Part shown: positions 48,333 to 57,391 of the stretch, one piece after another
Position numbering within the stretch: position 1 is the first letter of the stretch
Layout: every line of letters begins with the position of its first letter
NCBI RefSeq assembly: GCF_000331515.1
Contig: NZ_AMZO01000025.1
Coordinates: 62,001 to 126,000, forward strand
DNA: 64,000 nt
Source: Photobacterium marinum
Lineage (GTDB): Bacteria > Pseudomonadota > Gammaproteobacteria > Enterobacterales > Vibrionaceae
Reading direction: 5' to 3'
Notes under the pieces: model-generated
Seen by the model: only the letters and a program-made list of their open reading frames with translations
Told to the model about the DNA's origin: nothing
The model's database searches: none
Program-made: the position numbers and the translations under genes

Positions 48333-48353
48333 CGGGATAGCAAAGCTATCCCG
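48333..48353 (-). terminator. Hairpin between hcp and vgrG (possible attenuator)
   Basis: Perfect 9-bp stem CGGGATAGC / GCTATCCCG with a three-base loop. On the minus strand it is followed by ATTTATAAATAT, which is AT-rich but not a true T-run. It probably causes partial termination or stabilises the hcp mRNA 3' end. Confidence 0.6.
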
Positions 48354-48368
48354 TCATACAGGTTATAC

Positions 48369-48854
48369 TTATGCGCCCTTACCAGTAAGGCCACTATATT
48401 TATAAATGTTTTGAGTAGATTCAAGGACGTTTTTATCGGTTGAAGGAGTCACACACATTTCCATTTCTGTATAAGAAATAGTGATGGTTTCAATCGGACG
48501 ATCATCCTGAATTGAAACACTGTAATTTGAGATCATTGCATCAGTCAGTGTTATCTTCATGACTTCTTCAACATCTGGATGCCCCTGCTTAGTAATGTGA
48601 AATATAGCTGGCACACCTTTACCAATCGTCGCTTCCTTAAAAAGCTCTGTTGATGACCTATCTTGAAGTTTGGTGATAGTCATATCATACAAGCGAGCAG
48701 CACTGGCCTCACGGTCATGTGATGTACCTGTATACGATGTAATTTCACGACCAACGCTCCAATCAACAGATAATAGCGTTATCATATCTTTGAAGCCATT
48801 TGCTGTAGCTTCACCCTTAATCTTATTATAATCAAGATAAGTATTTGATTGCAT
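48369..48854 (-). CDS. hcp: T6SS tube protein Hcp
   Basis: A 161-aa Hcp that stacks as hexameric rings inside the contractile sheath and is exported. Family features are 'YLDYNKIKGEATANGFKDMI', 'SVGREITSYTGTSHDREAS', 'ITKLQDRSSTELF' and 'ETITISYTEMEM'. No signal peptide, as expected. ATG 48854 has a good GGAG seven bases upstream. About 200 bases of AT-rich DNA separate it from clpV, the largest gap in the operon, and may hold a separate promoter so that Hcp can be made in excess. Confidence 0.96.
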   Translation of the reverse strand: MQSNTYLDYNKIKGEATANGFKDMITLLSVDWSVGREITSYTGTSHDREASAARLYDMTITKLQDRSSTELFKEATIGKGVPAIFHITKQGHPDVEEVMKITLTDAMISNYSVSIQDDRPIETITISYTEMEMCVTPSTDKNVLESTQNIYKYSGLTGKGA

Positions 48855-49056
48855 GCTAATCTCCTATAGCACTACTGGTTAATGACACTAATAACAATAG
48901 ATAATCACACCAATTCTTTTGATGCTTTAAAATATCTAAAGGTTAAAATACATAAATTTTAGTGGATTGAAATATCACACAGAATTTCTTATCACAAAAG
49001 AATACAAAATTTGAACTACGACACACCTCCCATTTAATTTTAAAAATAAAGAAAAC
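48855..49056. promoter_or_regulatory. AT-rich gap upstream of hcp
   Basis: 202 bases, the widest gap within the T6SS operon. A separate hcp promoter is expected here by analogy with other vibrios. I looked for a sigma-54 GG-N10-GC element on the minus strand and did not find a convincing one. The site is inferred from position only. Confidence 0.3.
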
Positions 49057-51651
49057 TTATTTTATAATTACGTCATACTTATCATCCTCGACATCAACTA
49101 AAATATCACTAAACCCATTATTTAAAGATAGCTTTTCCAATATTTCCGTTGATATCAAGGGTAACAATGAACGTTGCAGATTGTTTAGGATGTTTCTTGC
49201 ACCTGAACCAGAGTGAATACTTTGAGATGTTAGATGGGAAAGCACCTTATCAGTATATTTAAATTCAGCAGAATAATATCTCCTTATCCTTTCAGTTATT
49301 CTACTTAACTGTAACTTTACTATTTCATTAATTACATTTTCATTCAAAGGAACATAAGGAATAACATCTATTCGCCCTAAAAATGCAGGTTTGAACACCT
49401 TAAGTAAATCTTCCTCTAATGCATTTTCAAGCCCTTTAATAGAAGGTGTAGTTTCTTCATCTTCAAATAATGCCATAGTGCTTTCGGTACCGACGTTCGA
49501 AGTCATTATGATAATGGTATTTTTGAAATCGATATCTCGTCCTTCTCCATCCTTCAGTATTCCTTTATCGAATACCTGATAAAAAATATCCTGAACTCCT
49601 GGATGCGCCTTTTCTATTTCATCCAGGAGCACCACACCATATGGTTTTCTTCGAACGGCCTCAGTAAGAATCCCTCCTTCACCATAACCCACATAACCTG
49701 GAGGAGACCCAACAAGAAGGGATACCTTATGCTCTTCCTTAAATTCAGACATGTTGATAACTGTAATATTATCTTCACTACCATAAACCTGTTCAGCCAG
49801 AGCTAATGCTGATTCGGTTTTGCCGACACCACTTGGCCCGGTAAGCAGGAACACCCCATTAGGCCGCTTTTCATCGCTTAACTGGGCTCTTGCAGTTTTT
49901 ACAACCTGTCCTATTTGCTCAAGCGCATGATCCTGTCCGATCACCCGCAGCTTCATTCGCTCTGGCAAAACTAACATATTATGTATTTCATCACTTTGCA
50001 TCCGACCCAATGGAATCCCGGTCCAGTCGGCAATGACTTCAGCGACTAATAATTCATTGACTTCAAGATGAACCATCGGTTCTGTCTTTTCTTCAAGAAG
50101 AGATTTTAATGAAATAAGTTCTTTTCTATCTTCATCAAAATCATCTGATGCTTGCGTTATTTTTTCCGATAATGTTTTCGCTTTTTCTACAAGCGTCGCT
50201 TCATCTCTCCAGTTATTTTCTAGCTGACTTAATTGAGACTCCACCTGAGTCATCTTTTCTGTCAGCCCTATTAATGTCTTCTCATGATTACTGCCTGTAA
50301 GCTCTTCTTTTTCTAAAACCGCTATCTCAGCTTGTAGCTGTTGGCGTAAGCGGATTAACTCTTCAACTTTACCCGGAATTGAAGCCTGGCTCATCGCTAC
50401 GCGGGCACATGCTGTATCAAGTAATGCGACGGCTTTATCCGGTAACTGACGCCCAGTAATATATCGGCCGGATAGCCTGACTGCCGCCTGAAGTGCATTA
50501 TCAGTAATGGACACTTTGTGATGTGATTCCATCACCGGTAATAAACCGCGCAACATAACGACAGCTGTCGCTTCATCGGGTTCTTCTATTTTTACCACCT
50601 GGAATCGTCTTGTCAGAGCTGCATCTTTTTCGAAATATTTTTTATACTCAGCCCAAGTTGTTGCCGCTATTGTGCGTAACTCTCCACGAGCCAAAGCTGG
50701 TTTTAACAAATTTGCAGCGTCATTCTGACCAGCCTGACCACCACTTCCGATCAGAGTATGGGCTTCATCAATAAATAAAATAACAGGTGTTGGAGAGCTC
50801 TTAACTTCTTTAATTACAGTTTTCAGTCTATTTTCAAACTCCCCTTTCATACCCGCTCCGGCCTGTAATAAAGCCAGATCTAGTACACGAATCGATATAT
50901 CTTTTAGGGCATCAGGAACGTCACCATCGACGATTCGTTGTGCTAAGCCCTCAACAACAGCGGTTTTACCTACACCGGCTTCCCCGGTAAGAATAGGGTT
51001 GTTTTGTCTGCGACGGGTGAGAATATCTATCATCTGGCGAATCTCATTATCTCGTCCCAAAATCGGATCGATTTCACCAGCTTTAGCCTGTGCTGTCAGA
51101 TCAATCGTATATTGTTCAAGTGACTGTGCTGAATAGCTATTATCAGGTTGGTGATTATCCGAACAAGCTGAATGTTCATCCGATTCTTTGATAATTTCAG
51201 GCCATAATGAAAGCAATTGAGGAGCATTGAGTTTTGTTAATTCCTGCGCATCCCTGTTTATTAAAGCCACAAGGCTTTCATCATTTAATAGCGCATAGAT
51301 AATATGTACAGTCCTGATCGCGTCCTCATTAAACTCAATGGTTGCAGCCATCCAGGATGCTCGAATTAAATTTACTAATTGAGAAGATAATCCGGGTGGA
51401 TTACTGTTGCCTGTTTTAAGTTGTTCAAGCCCAATAACCAGCTGATTGTGTAGCACAGGTAAACTGATTTCAAAATATGAAGCTATGGCGGACAGATCAC
51501 CAGAATCACCTTCAGACATCACTGTTAGCCAATGTTGAATTTCAACGCTGAAATGGCTTCGGCTATGACATATGCCGGCAGCCTCTTCTAATTTTCTTTT
51601 ACAGTGTGGCGTCAGTTTGTCTACTAACGACTTTAACGTCATGGTTGACAT
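49057..51651 (-). CDS. clpV: T6SS sheath-recycling ATPase ClpV
   Basis: An 864-aa AAA+ protein of the ClpB/ClpV type that pulls apart contracted TssB/TssC sheaths. The N-domain (1-160) is followed by AAA-1 with Walker A GEAGVGKTA at 223-231 and Walker B 'VILFIDEAHTLIG'. A coiled-coil M region spans ~400-530. AAA-2 has Walker A GPSGVGKTE at 605-613 and 'GVVLLDEIEKAHP'. The N-terminus (LKSLVDKLTPHCKRKLEEAA) is ClpV-like rather than ClpB-like. ATG 51651 has AAGGAATA upstream. Confidence 0.96.
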   Translation of the reverse strand: MSTMTLKSLVDKLTPHCKRKLEEAAGICHSRSHFSVEIQHWLTVMSEGDSGDLSAIASYFEISLPVLHNQLVIGLEQLKTGNSNPPGLSSQLVNLIRASWMAATIEFNEDAIRTVHIIYALLNDESLVALINRDAQELTKLNAPQLLSLWPEIIKESDEHSACSDNHQPDNSYSAQSLEQYTIDLTAQAKAGEIDPILGRDNEIRQMIDILTRRRQNNPILTGEAGVGKTAVVEGLAQRIVDGDVPDALKDISIRVLDLALLQAGAGMKGEFENRLKTVIKEVKSSPTPVILFIDEAHTLIGSGGQAGQNDAANLLKPALARGELRTIAATTWAEYKKYFEKDAALTRRFQVVKIEEPDEATAVVMLRGLLPVMESHHKVSITDNALQAAVRLSGRYITGRQLPDKAVALLDTACARVAMSQASIPGKVEELIRLRQQLQAEIAVLEKEELTGSNHEKTLIGLTEKMTQVESQLSQLENNWRDEATLVEKAKTLSEKITQASDDFDEDRKELISLKSLLEEKTEPMVHLEVNELLVAEVIADWTGIPLGRMQSDEIHNMLVLPERMKLRVIGQDHALEQIGQVVKTARAQLSDEKRPNGVFLLTGPSGVGKTESALALAEQVYGSEDNITVINMSEFKEEHKVSLLVGSPPGYVGYGEGGILTEAVRRKPYGVVLLDEIEKAHPGVQDIFYQVFDKGILKDGEGRDIDFKNTIIIMTSNVGTESTMALFEDEETTPSIKGLENALEEDLLKVFKPAFLGRIDVIPYVPLNENVINEIVKLQLSRITERIRRYYSAEFKYTDKVLSHLTSQSIHSGSGARNILNNLQRSLLPLISTEILEKLSLNNGFSDILVDVEDDKYDVIIK

Positions 51652-51691
51652 GCTTCTATTCCTTTTATCTCTTAAATGACATCTTCTGAGT

Positions 51692-52675
51692 TCAACAAAC
51701 AGGGATACTCAGAGGTTTATCTAAATAACAACGGCGCATCATTAATGAAGCTCCCTGTCCTAATCCGGGGCTAGATTTACGCAGATCAGCTATGGGAAGG
51801 CTTCGATAGGTGGTTTTTAAATACCATTTCACATCTACTGAGGTCGGAACATAATGACTAACAACCTGCTTTAACTTACAGGTTAATTTCCCCCGGCTCA
51901 TTAATTCCAGACACTGATCCGGGCTGGCACCTATAATCTCTACATCTATTGCCGATGTAATATCCCAGACCCTTTGCCCCAAAAACGTACTCACACCAAG
52001 CCGGGCATACTGCCCCTCAGGCTGAATATTTGACCCCAGAGAAGTTTGCTCATCTTCACGTAACGAGACCCAACGACCAACAAATTCTCTAATCTCTATT
52101 TGACAGCCGGTCAGAATCTCTAATATCTGCTGCAACGTTTTCGTATTTCTTATCTGCTGCGCAAACAAACCTCCAAGGAAAACCTCCGCATCATGCTGTG
52201 CGCCAGTCAAAGCGCGCAGAATTTGATCCTGTGGCGCTTCAATTCCTCTCAACTGCTTTTCATACTGAGCAGGAAAATTAAACTTCTCCCATGTGCGATA
52301 ATGCAAAGAAAGAAGCCGATGATTAAATATGTCGAAAAAATCACGTAGTGCGGTATCTTTCAGTCTAACCCGCTCCATCAACAATTCGGTATAATGGCTT
52401 GGCAAAGCACCACTCGGCCCCGTTAATCCGGTAAAATTGACATAACAACTTACACCATTCTCTTTTCCACCATTTCCTTGACTGACAGATTCAATTGCCG
52501 CTCCCGGAAAGCCCAAGTGCTGAGAAACCTTAAACCGTATTCCTTCATTTGCTGGTAATGTATCGGTTCCAACGACGCCACAATCAAAATGAAGTGACAG
52601 CCAGCGCTGCAAAGCATAAACAGTTTCGTAAAAGTTGTTCTTATCAATCCTTTCAATTAACTTTGCAATTTTCAT
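51692..52675 (-). CDS. tssG: T6SS baseplate protein TssG
   Basis: A 327-aa TssG (ImpH/VasB family) which forms the baseplate wedge together with TssF and TssE. Typical segments are 'YETVYALQRWL', 'IRFKVSQHLGFPGAAIESV', 'NFTGLTGPSGALPSHYTELL', 'FFDIFNHRLLSLHYRTWEKF' and 'LGVSTFLGQRVWDI'. Its start ATG overlaps the tssF stop by four bases (ATGA), so the two are translationally coupled and made in balanced amounts. Confidence 0.95.
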   Translation of the reverse strand: MKIAKLIERIDKNNFYETVYALQRWLSLHFDCGVVGTDTLPANEGIRFKVSQHLGFPGAAIESVSQGNGGKENGVSCYVNFTGLTGPSGALPSHYTELLMERVRLKDTALRDFFDIFNHRLLSLHYRTWEKFNFPAQYEKQLRGIEAPQDQILRALTGAQHDAEVFLGGLFAQQIRNTKTLQQILEILTGCQIEIREFVGRWVSLREDEQTSLGSNIQPEGQYARLGVSTFLGQRVWDITSAIDVEIIGASPDQCLELMSRGKLTCKLKQVVSHYVPTSVDVKWYLKTTYRSLPIADLRKSSPGLGQGASLMMRRCYLDKPLSIPVC

Positions 52676-54498
52676 AACATCTCTTTACTCCCTGCAATTG
52701 CTGGCCATTGATGAAACGACTCAACATGCCCTTGTAGACGGACACTTAAGCGAGTAAAGCTATTAATTGCAGTAAATTGAGAAAAGAAAGCAGAGAGAAT
52801 ACTGCCAAAGAAAAATATACTGGTTCCAGAAAGTTCACTTGTCGCAAATTCGACTTCTATGTCAGAACCACGACAGAATCCCACACGACCACTCTGCACA
52901 ACCCTGGCACTAGCCAGATTGATTCTTAAACCAGTGACCGCGTCAATAATCGCTTTGCTTTGCGGGCTCTGTTCAAAATCATAAAGTTTTAGTAATTCGA
53001 TAAGAGTCGATAACCCGTCTTCGCCACTGAAATGGTTTAACGTCAGGTGTTTTGCAAACTGCCATCGAGTACTCTCTTTTAACTTAGGACGAACTGGAGC
53101 GGTTGGTGCCATTAGGCAGCGCACTTCTTTTAGCGTATCTGAACGTCGACTTACAGACAGTGACGGCTGCCCACCCCCAAAAGGCAAGCGTATCGGTAAA
53201 TTTCTATTGCTGCACAACGCACTGACTTTCACCAACCACTGTTCATACTCATCAATATCAACAGATCGGTAATCAGAATTAACAATGGATAAATAGTTTT
53301 CACAGCCGGGTTCATCATGTCCTCCAGCCAACCCAGTAAACTCACGTCGCTGAGACCAGTACATATCATGCTCAGTCAGATACCCCTGACCACTGCCATA
53401 AAAAGGGTTGATCGAAACAACATTACCGTGTGGATCAAACGCTTTAACATTATCTATCTGTATAACTTCACAAATATCTGCATCCTGATACTGCGGTATA
53501 AGACGATGCTCATTTTGAACAGGAGAAAGCGCAAAAGGCTCAAGATCCTGCTCAAACAAATTAATTACAGGCGTGCAGCCCAGCAATATGTTGTCGGCTG
53601 TGACCTGCTTTGATAACCATTCATCGTCTTCATCAAAATAAATATATAGGTCAACCTGATTCCCCTTCCCGAACCACTCCGATTTCAGCTCGTTAAGCTC
53701 AAAGAATAAAAATTTTTTCGGGAATAAAAAATGCTCTACGAGTAGTCGGTAGCCACTAAATGTTCGTTTTTGATAAGGTACAACCTCATGCTCATCATCA
53801 AACCCTACCGTGCCAAGATGCCGAGGCTGCAAATAGTGACAAATAGCTGGTTCACCTAATGGGACGATAGAAATACCAACCGCAGACTTAAACAATAACT
53901 GATATAGCAAATAACTAAGCTGAGGCTGGCCATGAAGATAAAAACGGAGCTTGTTAAAGTCTAATTTTTCAAGTTTTGTCTCTTCAAACTCACCTCTTAA
54001 TGTCAATTTCAGTACAGACTTTGCTACTTTCTGAAAACAGGCTTTAGGCCCTTTAAAAGGCGCATTATCAAAAGCAGCATGGGTAACTTCTACAGGCCAA
54101 AGCTCAGTATCATAGCAAGTGGTAAAATGACATGTTTTAAAACCCTTCACGCTACTTTTTACTGGAGTTCCCTTTGGCAATATAAAACCATTATCCGTCA
54201 TATTCTGTGTAGTCATCTTTATCACTGACATTGACGGAATAGTGGCATGATAGTCAGGAAATAGTTGCCCCAATAAAGCTTCAGTAAGCTCTGGAAACTG
54301 GTCATCAAGACTGCAGCGAATTTGTGCCGAAAGAAAAGCAAAACTCTCAATCAACCTTGAGACATGCGGATCTTCCACATGTTCTTCAGATAATTTAAGT
54401 CGCCCAGCAACTTTAGGATAATTCTTGGCAAACTCTGCCCCCATATGGCGAACAAAAGCAAGTTCACGGTTATAATATTTCAGAAGTTCATCACTCAT
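52672..54498 (-). CDS. tssF: T6SS baseplate protein TssF
   Basis: A 608-aa TssF (ImpG/VasA). The start 'MSDELLKYYNRELAFVRHMGAEFAKNYPKVAGRLKL' (read in part) and 'DPHVSRLIESFAFLSAQIR' are diagnostic, followed by 'LLGQLFPDYHATIPSMSV' and 'LPKGTPVKSSV'. It forms the baseplate wedge with TssG. The gene is two bases from tssE and overlaps tssG by four, within the continuous operon. Confidence 0.96.
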   Translation of the reverse strand: MSDELLKYYNRELAFVRHMGAEFAKNYPKVAGRLKLSEEHVEDPHVSRLIESFAFLSAQIRCSLDDQFPELTEALLGQLFPDYHATIPSMSVIKMTTQNMTDNGFILPKGTPVKSSVKGFKTCHFTTCYDTELWPVEVTHAAFDNAPFKGPKACFQKVAKSVLKLTLRGEFEETKLEKLDFNKLRFYLHGQPQLSYLLYQLLFKSAVGISIVPLGEPAICHYLQPRHLGTVGFDDEHEVVPYQKRTFSGYRLLVEHFLFPKKFLFFELNELKSEWFGKGNQVDLYIYFDEDDEWLSKQVTADNILLGCTPVINLFEQDLEPFALSPVQNEHRLIPQYQDADICEVIQIDNVKAFDPHGNVVSINPFYGSGQGYLTEHDMYWSQRREFTGLAGGHDEPGCENYLSIVNSDYRSVDIDEYEQWLVKVSALCSNRNLPIRLPFGGGQPSLSVSRRSDTLKEVRCLMAPTAPVRPKLKESTRWQFAKHLTLNHFSGEDGLSTLIELLKLYDFEQSPQSKAIIDAVTGLRINLASARVVQSGRVGFCRGSDIEVEFATSELSGTSIFFFGSILSAFFSQFTAINSFTRLSVRLQGHVESFHQWPAIAGSKEML

Positions 54499-54500
54499 AT

Positions 54501-54974
54501 TTACGACTCACGTACTCTTATTCCCAGGCACACAGGTTCAACCTCTGAATCAAAAAAAACCTCTTCAGGCTCAGGATCAGCCCTGAGTAAAGCGTGTATC
54601 CTTAAACGCAATATACGATCCAACGGCTGTTCTTCACTGATAACGCTTACAGCAACATCAGTAAATCGGGGTTCAAACTTTCTGATTGTTTCTTCGATAA
54701 CCCGGCATAACTCATCCCTTCCATCAACACTGCTTAACGGCATTGCCGAAAAGTCTGGTAAACCATAAGTAAGTAATGAATGATCCAGTTCTGACCACCA
54801 ATCCGGCCAGACTAACCAACTAATCCTTGCATTTAGCAGATTTTCCAAATCTCTTCTCACGCTCTGACGCATCTCACGCCAATGAAAAACACGAGAAACT
54901 TCTCGGGTAGATTCAGGATCATCATCAAGAAGACGATCAAGTATTGAAGGGAGTAGTTGTTTTGAGACACTCAT
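54501..54974 (-). CDS. tssE: T6SS baseplate protein TssE (gp25-like)
   Basis: A 157-aa TssE related to phage T4 gp25, which starts sheath assembly on the baseplate. Family segments are 'SILDRLLDDDP', 'SVRRDLENLLNAR' and 'VIEETIRKFEPRFTDVAVSV' followed by 'LRLRIHALLR'. The E-x-x-I-R-x-x-E (EPR) core is present. The longest frame begins at TTG 54986, but ATG 54974 (MSVSKQLLPSI) with AAGG upstream is preferred. It follows tagJ by a short gap. Confidence 0.93.
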   Translation of the reverse strand: MSVSKQLLPSILDRLLDDDPESTREVSRVFHWREMRQSVRRDLENLLNARISWLVWPDWWSELDHSLLTYGLPDFSAMPLSSVDGRDELCRVIEETIRKFEPRFTDVAVSVISEEQPLDRILRLRIHALLRADPEPEEVFFDSEVEPVCLGIRVRES

Positions 54975-54988
54975 AACACCAAACAACC

Positions 54989-55804
54989 TTATTCCATACG
55001 TTCTGATATTGACTGTATTCGACTTATTTGAGAAAGAGGTATAGCATCATCCCCGCTCAATAACATTTTCTGGCCTTTTCCAAACCAAACATCTGCTTCT
55101 TCAATTGAAAACCAGTCTGTTTCTCGTCCAAGTTTCAAAGCATCAGTATCACTACCCAGATATGTCACAGGAATAAATGCTTCTCCACTCATACCACCTT
55201 TTATATCGATCTCAGCTTTACGCCAGCAAAGCTCAACCAAGGATGTCACAGGCTTCAGAGACAAACTGATTAGATCTTCGAAAGGAATCAGGTAATACTT
55301 CCCATCGGTACCGAATACTTCCAGATAACCGGCGAAACTGTCATCCAGATCCCGAACAACATCTTTTTGATAACCATTAATTTCAACCGCAATATCTCTA
55401 CGACTTTCTTCCAATTTGTTGGCATTTTCCTTTAGTATCTGATCGTCTTTTTCTCTCATTGCAATACGCATACGAACCAAAGGTTCTAACGACGCATCAG
55501 CTTCATTTATCAGGGTTGCCGTATCAGCACCTTGAGAAAAATCCACACGAGCCTGAGCGGCTCTTATTAATAAGCGAAGATTTGAACCACCAATCAAACA
55601 ATCAGGGTGTTGTTTAATTAAGAGTGTTAATTGTTTATCGGCCCGTTCTAACTGTCCATCAAGGCACAATAACTCAACCATGCGGCATCTCAGTTCCAAT
55701 TCCGAAGGATAATCCTTTAATTGGGATACTGTATATTCAATTGCTTTATTCAGTTTCGCGCTTTGTATTAATTTCTTTATTTTTTCCATCTTGTAATCAC
55801 TCAT
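54989..55804 (-). CDS. tagJ: T6SS accessory protein TagJ/ImpE
   Basis: A 271-aa ImpE-family protein. The N-terminal half has TPR-like helices ('KLNKAIEYTVSQLKDYPSELELRCRMVELLCLDGQLERA', read in part). The C-terminal half has 'GKYYLIPFEDLISLSLKPVTSLVELCWRKAEI' and 'VTYLGSD', typical of the family. TagJ binds the sheath protein TssB in Pseudomonas and helps ClpV to act on it. It overlaps the tssC2 stop by eight bases. The tssB-tssC-tssC2-tagJ order corresponds to impB-C-D-E of the Rhizobium imp locus. Confidence 0.88.
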   Translation of the reverse strand: MSDYKMEKIKKLIQSAKLNKAIEYTVSQLKDYPSELELRCRMVELLCLDGQLERADKQLTLLIKQHPDCLIGGSNLRLLIRAAQARVDFSQGADTATLINEADASLEPLVRMRIAMREKDDQILKENANKLEESRRDIAVEINGYQKDVVRDLDDSFAGYLEVFGTDGKYYLIPFEDLISLSLKPVTSLVELCWRKAEIDIKGGMSGEAFIPVTYLGSDTDALKLGRETDWFSIEEADVWFGKGQKMLLSGDDAIPLSQISRIQSISERME

Positions 55805-57338
55805 AATGTACTCCCGGAGAAAGTTCTGTAACCAACCGAATAGAAGAGACTAACTGATCCAACTGAAAGTGAGGTCGTAATCTAATAATTGAATAATAGC
55901 TACCTGGCTTACCCGGAGTTTCTTTAACTTTTATACTCGCCTCATTAAGAGGATATCGAGCATTAACATCTTCAGTTAAATCATTGCTGGCTGTTGTATA
56001 ATTTAACAACCATTTCTGAAAATCTCGTTCTATGCTTTCTGCCGATTCATAACCACCTAACTTATCCCTTCCCATTACTTTAATATAATGAGCAAAGCGT
56101 GATACACACATAACATATTGAAGCATTGATGAAATTCTGGCATTAGCATTTGCAACTGTAAGATCATAAATTCTGGGTATATTCACTGACGCATTACTAA
56201 AAAAAACCAAATGACCGGTATCAGGAACAATCGATAACGGCATAAAACCACTATCCGATAACTCTTTCTCTAATTTATCTCCTACCTGTAGATTAACTGG
56301 TGACTTATGACTCTTAGGCATAGCTGACATCTCATTTTCTACTATAGGTAAATCAAAAACCAAGCCACGATTAAAACGTCCAGGATTCATACCGCGAATC
56401 TGACTAAACCACCCTGACTCAGAAAACGCTTTTATCGCCACAACTGCAAAACCATATGCTGCATTACCCCATAGGTAATCACGGTGAGGATTTATTCTAT
56501 TTTCATCAAATTTGATGCTATCTCTTCTGGTTCCATCTCTTTCATATGGCTTTCGCATTAACATATCGGGGATTGCTATCCCCAAAAAGCGAGCGTCATC
56601 CATTTCCCTAAGGCTTTGCCAGTTGCGATACTCTGGAAGAGAAAACTGATTATTAATATTTCTTACTCCTGCTAATTCAGCAAAATAGTCAACACCAAAG
56701 AATGAAGGCTTAGCTGAAGTTATAAACGGAGCAAAAGATGCTGCTGCCACCTGAGAAACACCTTTAAGAGTATCGATATCATTAGATGCTGAGTATACCT
56801 CTGATTTATGTGATATATGATAATCACCAATTAATAAACCAAATGGCTCTCCACCGGGCATACTGAATTCGTTACCATAAATCAGCCGAAATATTTCACT
56901 CTGATCAAATTCAATTGCCTTTTTTATATCACGACTTAGTTCTTTCCAACTCAAATTAAGAAGTTTAATTTTACAAGTTCGATCTTTATCAAACTTATCA
57001 TGCTTAGATACAATATAATTAAGTCCACGCCAGCTTGCTTCGATTTTTTTAAAACAATTACAATGAACAATCTCATTTAATTGCTTATCAATTACATTAT
57101 CAATATCATTGATAGATTTTAAAATCGTATAAATCAGATCTTCTTTTCTTTTCACCCCCCTGAAATTAACATTATCTTTTTCTAACCAAATTCTTATTGC
57201 CCAATAAGGATCCTTTTGACTCAAAAATTGGTCGACAACATCGCTTTCAGAAAACCAAAGATCACTTTTCCCATCTTTTAGCTTATTTGTTACTGTTTCC
57301 AAATCTTCAGTATCAATAAAGCGAATAGCGGACTCCAC
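55797..57338 (-). CDS. Second TssC-family sheath protein (ImpD-like)
   Basis: A 513-aa paralogue of TssC. Shared segments are 'IEASWRGLNYIV', 'AIEFDQSEIFRLIYGNEFSMPGGEPFGLLIGDYHI', 'FAPFITSAKPSFFGVDYF' and 'RISSMLQYVMCVSRFAHYIKVMGRDKLG'. The N-terminal ~60 residues ('MESAIRFIDTEDLETVTNKL') differ from TssC. I chose GTG 57338, which has a perfect AAGGAGGT four bases upstream, over TTG 57371. Paired TssC genes with impE next to them are known (ImpC/ImpD), but the role of the second copy is not settled; a baseplate-proximal or capping form is possible. Confidence 0.85.
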   Translation of the reverse strand: MESAIRFIDTEDLETVTNKLKDGKSDLWFSESDVVDQFLSQKDPYWAIRIWLEKDNVNFRGVKRKEDLIYTILKSINDIDNVIDKQLNEIVHCNCFKKIEASWRGLNYIVSKHDKFDKDRTCKIKLLNLSWKELSRDIKKAIEFDQSEIFRLIYGNEFSMPGGEPFGLLIGDYHISHKSEVYSASNDIDTLKGVSQVAAASFAPFITSAKPSFFGVDYFAELAGVRNINNQFSLPEYRNWQSLREMDDARFLGIAIPDMLMRKPYERDGTRRDSIKFDENRINPHRDYLWGNAAYGFAVVAIKAFSESGWFSQIRGMNPGRFNRGLVFDLPIVENEMSAMPKSHKSPVNLQVGDKLEKELSDSGFMPLSIVPDTGHLVFFSNASVNIPRIYDLTVANANARISSMLQYVMCVSRFAHYIKVMGRDKLGGYESAESIERDFQKWLLNYTTASNDLTEDVNARYPLNEASIKVKETPGKPGSYYSIIRLRPHFQLDQLVSSIRLVTELSPGVHYE

Positions 57339-57353
57339 TAATACCTCCTTAAT

Positions 57354-57383
57354 AAAAAGGAGAGCTGACAAAAAGTCAGCTCC
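57354..57383 (-). terminator. Terminator-like hairpin between tssC and tssC2
   Basis: Minus strand: stem GAGCTGAC / GTCAGCTC with a T5 loop, followed by TCCTTTTT. It lies inside the operon, between the tssC stop (57392) and the strong ribosome-binding site of tssC2. It should lower transcription of the distal genes relative to the sheath genes. Confidence 0.7.
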
Positions 57384-57391
57384 GACATGAA

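Noticed and set aside
48855..49056. Possible sigma-54 promoter for hcp, as known in Vibrio cholerae
   Set aside because: No GG-N10-GC element with acceptable context was found on the minus strand.
55797..57371. Longer TssC2 starting at TTG 57371
   Set aside because: That start lies inside the terminator-like hairpin, whereas GTG 57338 has a perfect Shine-Dalgarno.
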